Source: Erigeron canadensis
Taxonomy: Eukaryota; Streptophyta; Magnoliopsida; Asterales; Asteraceae
Direction of reading: 5' to 3'
DNA: 64,000 bases
NCBI RefSeq assembly: GCF_010389155.1
Contig: NC_057763.1
Coordinates: 2,570,475-2,634,474, forward strand
Both the position numbers and the translations under genes were made by a program. The notes under the pieces are model-generated. The model had not been told where the DNA came from, searched no databases, and was given only the letters and a program-made list of their open reading frames with translations. Positions 61,172 to 64,000 of the stretch are shown here, piece by piece (position 1 is the stretch's first letter; the number at the start of each line of letters is the position of its first letter).

Positions 61172-61188
61172 TTTTTTAAACGAGGACT

Positions 61189-61696
61189 TATGATGCACCG
61201 AAACTTCAAACAGGTAGGTGCACCCGTTTCGGAAACTCCATGTGAACGGAAACTCGTACGAAACACGACGAAACGTTTCCTTGAAGTTTCCATATATACC
61301 GAAACGTTTCTGTGAAACTTCCATACCGTATTCAATTAATAATAGGGTTTTAATGAGCTTTTTCTATTCCAAATGCATAGCCCAAATACAAGCTAACTAC
61401 ATTATACATTTGAGATCTCCATCAAGCATTTTTTATTCCCTCATTGATTAGTAAAAATTTAATCCGTGATCACCGGTCACCATTAAGCATATATTATAAA
61501 ATTATACATATATAATTATACATAATCTATTAAGTCTCAAGTCTTTCTCTATATAAAAGCAATATATTTTTATTTTTTAAAATATTTTTATTGTCGTATC
61601 TTTGCCGTACCTGTATCCTAACTTTTTTAGTTTTGTCGTTTCCCGTTCTCGTATCGTTCTCGTGCTCCTTTGCCGTATCCGTTTCGGTGCTACATA
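61189..61696. mobile_element. hAT-type MITE (GCACCGAAAC ends)
   Basis: Ends TATGATGCACCGAAAC and, on the opposite strand, TATGTAGCACCGAAAC enclose 508 bases. Flanking octamers CGAGGACT (61181-61188) and GGAGGACT (61697-61704) agree at seven of eight places, fitting hAT. The interior contains CCGAAACGTTTC palindromic words at the left and CGTATCGTTCTCGT at the right. Confidence 0.8.
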
Positions 61697-61734
61697 GGAG
61701 GACTACCATCTAAACCAAAATACAGATGACATGT

Positions 61735-62675
61735 AGCACGACTTGGATCGACTATGAATGGAGTTAAACCGAAAAAACCATGAAAGCCGAAAAATCCGAA
61801 CTGAAAAAACCAAAAACCAACCATTGGTTTTGGTTTTCTAAAAACTGAAAGTTATGATTCGGTTTTGGTAACTAATGAAAAACTGGACCAAAAAAACCGA
61901 ACCGAACCAAAAATATATATTGTTTACTATATTTGATATTTATATCATTTTATTATTCATTTTTGCTAAATATGTTAATATATTTGCGTTCTTAGGTATA
62001 TATAATACTCCCTCCGTCCCATATTAAATGTCCAATTTTGACTTGTCAAGTCTTCTTCTTGTAACTTTGACCATAAATATCTTTATTTGTGTTATATAAT
62101 AGTTGATAAAGTTATATTAATAAAAAGTACATTGAAAACTCTATCCGTCCATATAGTTTATATAAAGTTTTATATAATATAGACAAATACTTATACGGTC
62201 AAAGTTTAAATTTGAAGACTTGACAAGTCAAAATTGAACATTTAATATGAGACGGAGGGAGTAATATCATTTATATATTTTAACTGAAAATATATAACAA
62301 GATCGATTTTCTTTAATAGTTATATAATTATACAACGCGTAAAACATATAAATAGTTATATATAAAATTTGCTTGAAGTTTGTACAACTTACTTTTATGG
62401 ATTTGTTGTCATTGTTGTGGTGTTATTGCTACTAATATTGTTTTGAAAACTTGTTGAAATTAATTATGGTGTAATTATAGGGTAACTTATAAACTTTAAG
62501 CTCAATTTGACGTAAACCACGAGTGGTTAAAAACCGACTAAAACCGAACCAAAATAGACCCGGCCAAACCGAAAAAACCGAAACCTAATGGTTTTAGTTT
62601 TCAAAAACCGAATTATAACGGTTCGATTTCGATTTTAGTCAAAAACCGAACCAAACCGAACCGTATTCACCCCTA
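61735..62675. mobile_element. CCGAACC-rich element carrying a nested Stowaway
   Basis: Both borders are rich in AACCGAACCAAA/CGGTTTTGGTT words. The right end is complementary to TAGGGGTGAATACGGTTCGG, a hAT-like terminus. No corresponding left terminus is seen, so the element is probably truncated on the left. A Stowaway MITE lies in its middle. Confidence 0.55.
62008..62261. mobile_element. Stowaway MITE nested in the CCGAACC element
   Basis: A 254-bp element with ends CTCCCTCCGTCCCATATTAA and the mirrored TTAATATGAGACGGAGGGAG, flanked by TA on both sides. The inner arms (TTTTGACTTGTCAAGTC) are diverged from those of the 44679 family member. Confidence 0.92.
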
Positions 62676-62679
62676 TATT

Positions 62680-64000
62680 TACCAATCTTGCATTTCAAAG
62701 GGTGGGGAATCATATCATATACGATCATATGAAATGCGGCAGCGTAAAACAGAATCAAAGAAATAAAGTAACCTTTTGTAGATGTCATTTATGTTACGGT
62801 ATCCATTGTAGAAGATGAACCACATCAAGACAGCAACCAAAGCATCTATATAACTGTTAAGCCCAATCTAACTGTTTTATATTTCTGTACTAAAAGTTAT
62901 GTGTGTTAAAACAATTAGTTAGTTCAACATAGCATAATAATAATAAAAAAAGGATACTGAACAAATAACGCTCCCATGTAGGGATGTGTACGGGTTCAAA
63001 CCCGACCCGTTAACCTCCTGGGCGGGTCGGTTCGTGCACGGGTTTTGTCGGGTCGGGTTCGGGTTTTTAAGTATGACCCGGGAATTTTTACCATGTTGGG
63101 TTTTCACCTACTGTAATGAACTCTGCTGCTCGGCTGTAATGAAACCTGCTGCTGCATATTGGAATTGTAGCATATGTCTCTTCATTCTTCAATTTTATTG
63201 GTATAGAAGTCTTTGTAAAGAAGCTTAGATATATTGGATGTAAGTTACATATATACATAATACAATATATAATGGGAAATTGAGAATATATGGGCTGTAA
63301 AAGTAACCATGTATATTTAATGTTATCTATTTACCTTGAAATATGTAGATCCATGGGTTATAGGTTGTAAATACTAAATAAACAAATAATAGTAATACTT
63401 AATATTAAATTATTAAATGGAAAATTGAGAAATGTCAAACGACATTATTGGTTTGACTGAAACGTGTCCATTTCCACACCACAATTCATGACCTCTTATA
63501 CCTTATGAATATTAGAAATATGAATGTAAAGTACATCCATTATTGGTTTGTCAAAGTGATCCTCTTTTCTGTACCAGATACACCATCGTTATTTCTAGAA
63601 GTTATACACCAAAACTCCTCATCATCAACTAATACAATTTTGTATGTATTTTCTAGCAGGATTCGAATTTCTTCTTGAAGTGTATACGGCTTTGTCAATT
63701 TTATACAAATACCCATTATCTCCTCCTCTTCTCGACCGTTCACTCTCACTCTCTCCCACTCCCACCTTCCTAGCCATAAACACTCTCAAATACTCAAAGA
63801 TTTACATGGATAGTATTAATATATCAAGGTTCTTGCAGCAACTTCGGGTTTGTCGGGTTTTGCCGGTTTTGAACCGGCCCGACCCGAGAACCGAATCTCC
63901 ATAAAAAAATGAACCGAAACCCGACCCGTTAAGCTCTCGGGCCGGTCGGGTCAAGTCGGGTTCGGGCGGTTTTGAGGCGGGTCACGGCTCTTTGGGTCTT
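62680..64000. other. Terminal intergenic region with GGGTCGGG-type repeats
   Basis: Two blocks of GACCCGACCCG/CGGGTCGGGTTCGGG words, 62980-63090 and 63835-64000, resemble another plant hAT MITE family; the second runs off the window. A minus-strand ORF near 63540-63749 has protein-like text (EEIRILLENTYKIVLVDDEE) but no recognised family. No gene is called. Confidence 0.4.

Noticed and set aside
61046..61335. Overlapping minus-strand ORFs near 61 kb
   Set aside because: They span the MULE arm, its target duplication and the hAT end, so they cannot represent one protein.
63540..63749. Minus-strand ORF with EEIRILLENTYKIVLVDDEE
   Set aside because: Protein-like text, but no family recognised and no splice partners or start context, so no gene is called.

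Overview
The window is plant nuclear DNA: AT-rich, with long introns bounded by GT..AG, dense small DNA transposons, SINE- and LINE-type retroelements and many TA microsatellites. The gene families and a degenerate receptor-like kinase piece suggest a eudicot, possibly Asteraceae. That placement is inference, because no marker gene is present.

Layout. 1-4.3 kb holds a decayed 5' part of a cytosolic leucyl-tRNA synthetase gene, then a kinase-domain remnant. 5.6-15.1 kb (+) is a complete nicastrin gene of 16 exons, whose introns are packed with MITEs, a Helitron-like element and local duplications. 16.5-20.5 kb is a LINE whose 3' end lies on the minus strand and whose 5' half lies on the plus strand. 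20.8-25.5 kb (-) is a 10-exon plastid-type ABCD half-transporter. 26.6-38.1 kb (-) is a 12-exon HUA1-like protein with six CCCH zinc fingers. 38.1-45.4 kb is intergenic and repeat-rich, with SINEs, transposase remnants and a Stowaway MITE. 45.4-56.3 kb (+) is a 23-exon VPS35L gene (Retriever/Commander subunit). 56.3-64 kb is intergenic, with well-delimited MULE, hAT and Stowaway elements and an unrecognised coding-like stretch.

Four intact gene models were assembled exon by exon from splice signals and reading frame. Each sums to a multiple of three: nicastrin 673 aa, ABCD 725 aa, HUA1-like 476 aa and VPS35L 913 aa. They are unrelated housekeeping or regulatory genes (intramembrane proteolysis, plastid lipid-type transport, RNA processing, endosomal recycling) and not a cluster.

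The points most worth checking are: an 88-bp tandem duplication that doubles the last nicastrin splice acceptor and would give a soluble truncated protein if the first copy were used; a MULE with a perfect 9-bp target duplication carrying a small ORF and directly abutting a hAT element; a LINE with the hallmarks of twin-priming inversion; and a roughly 300-bp-arm foldback inside a VPS35L intron.
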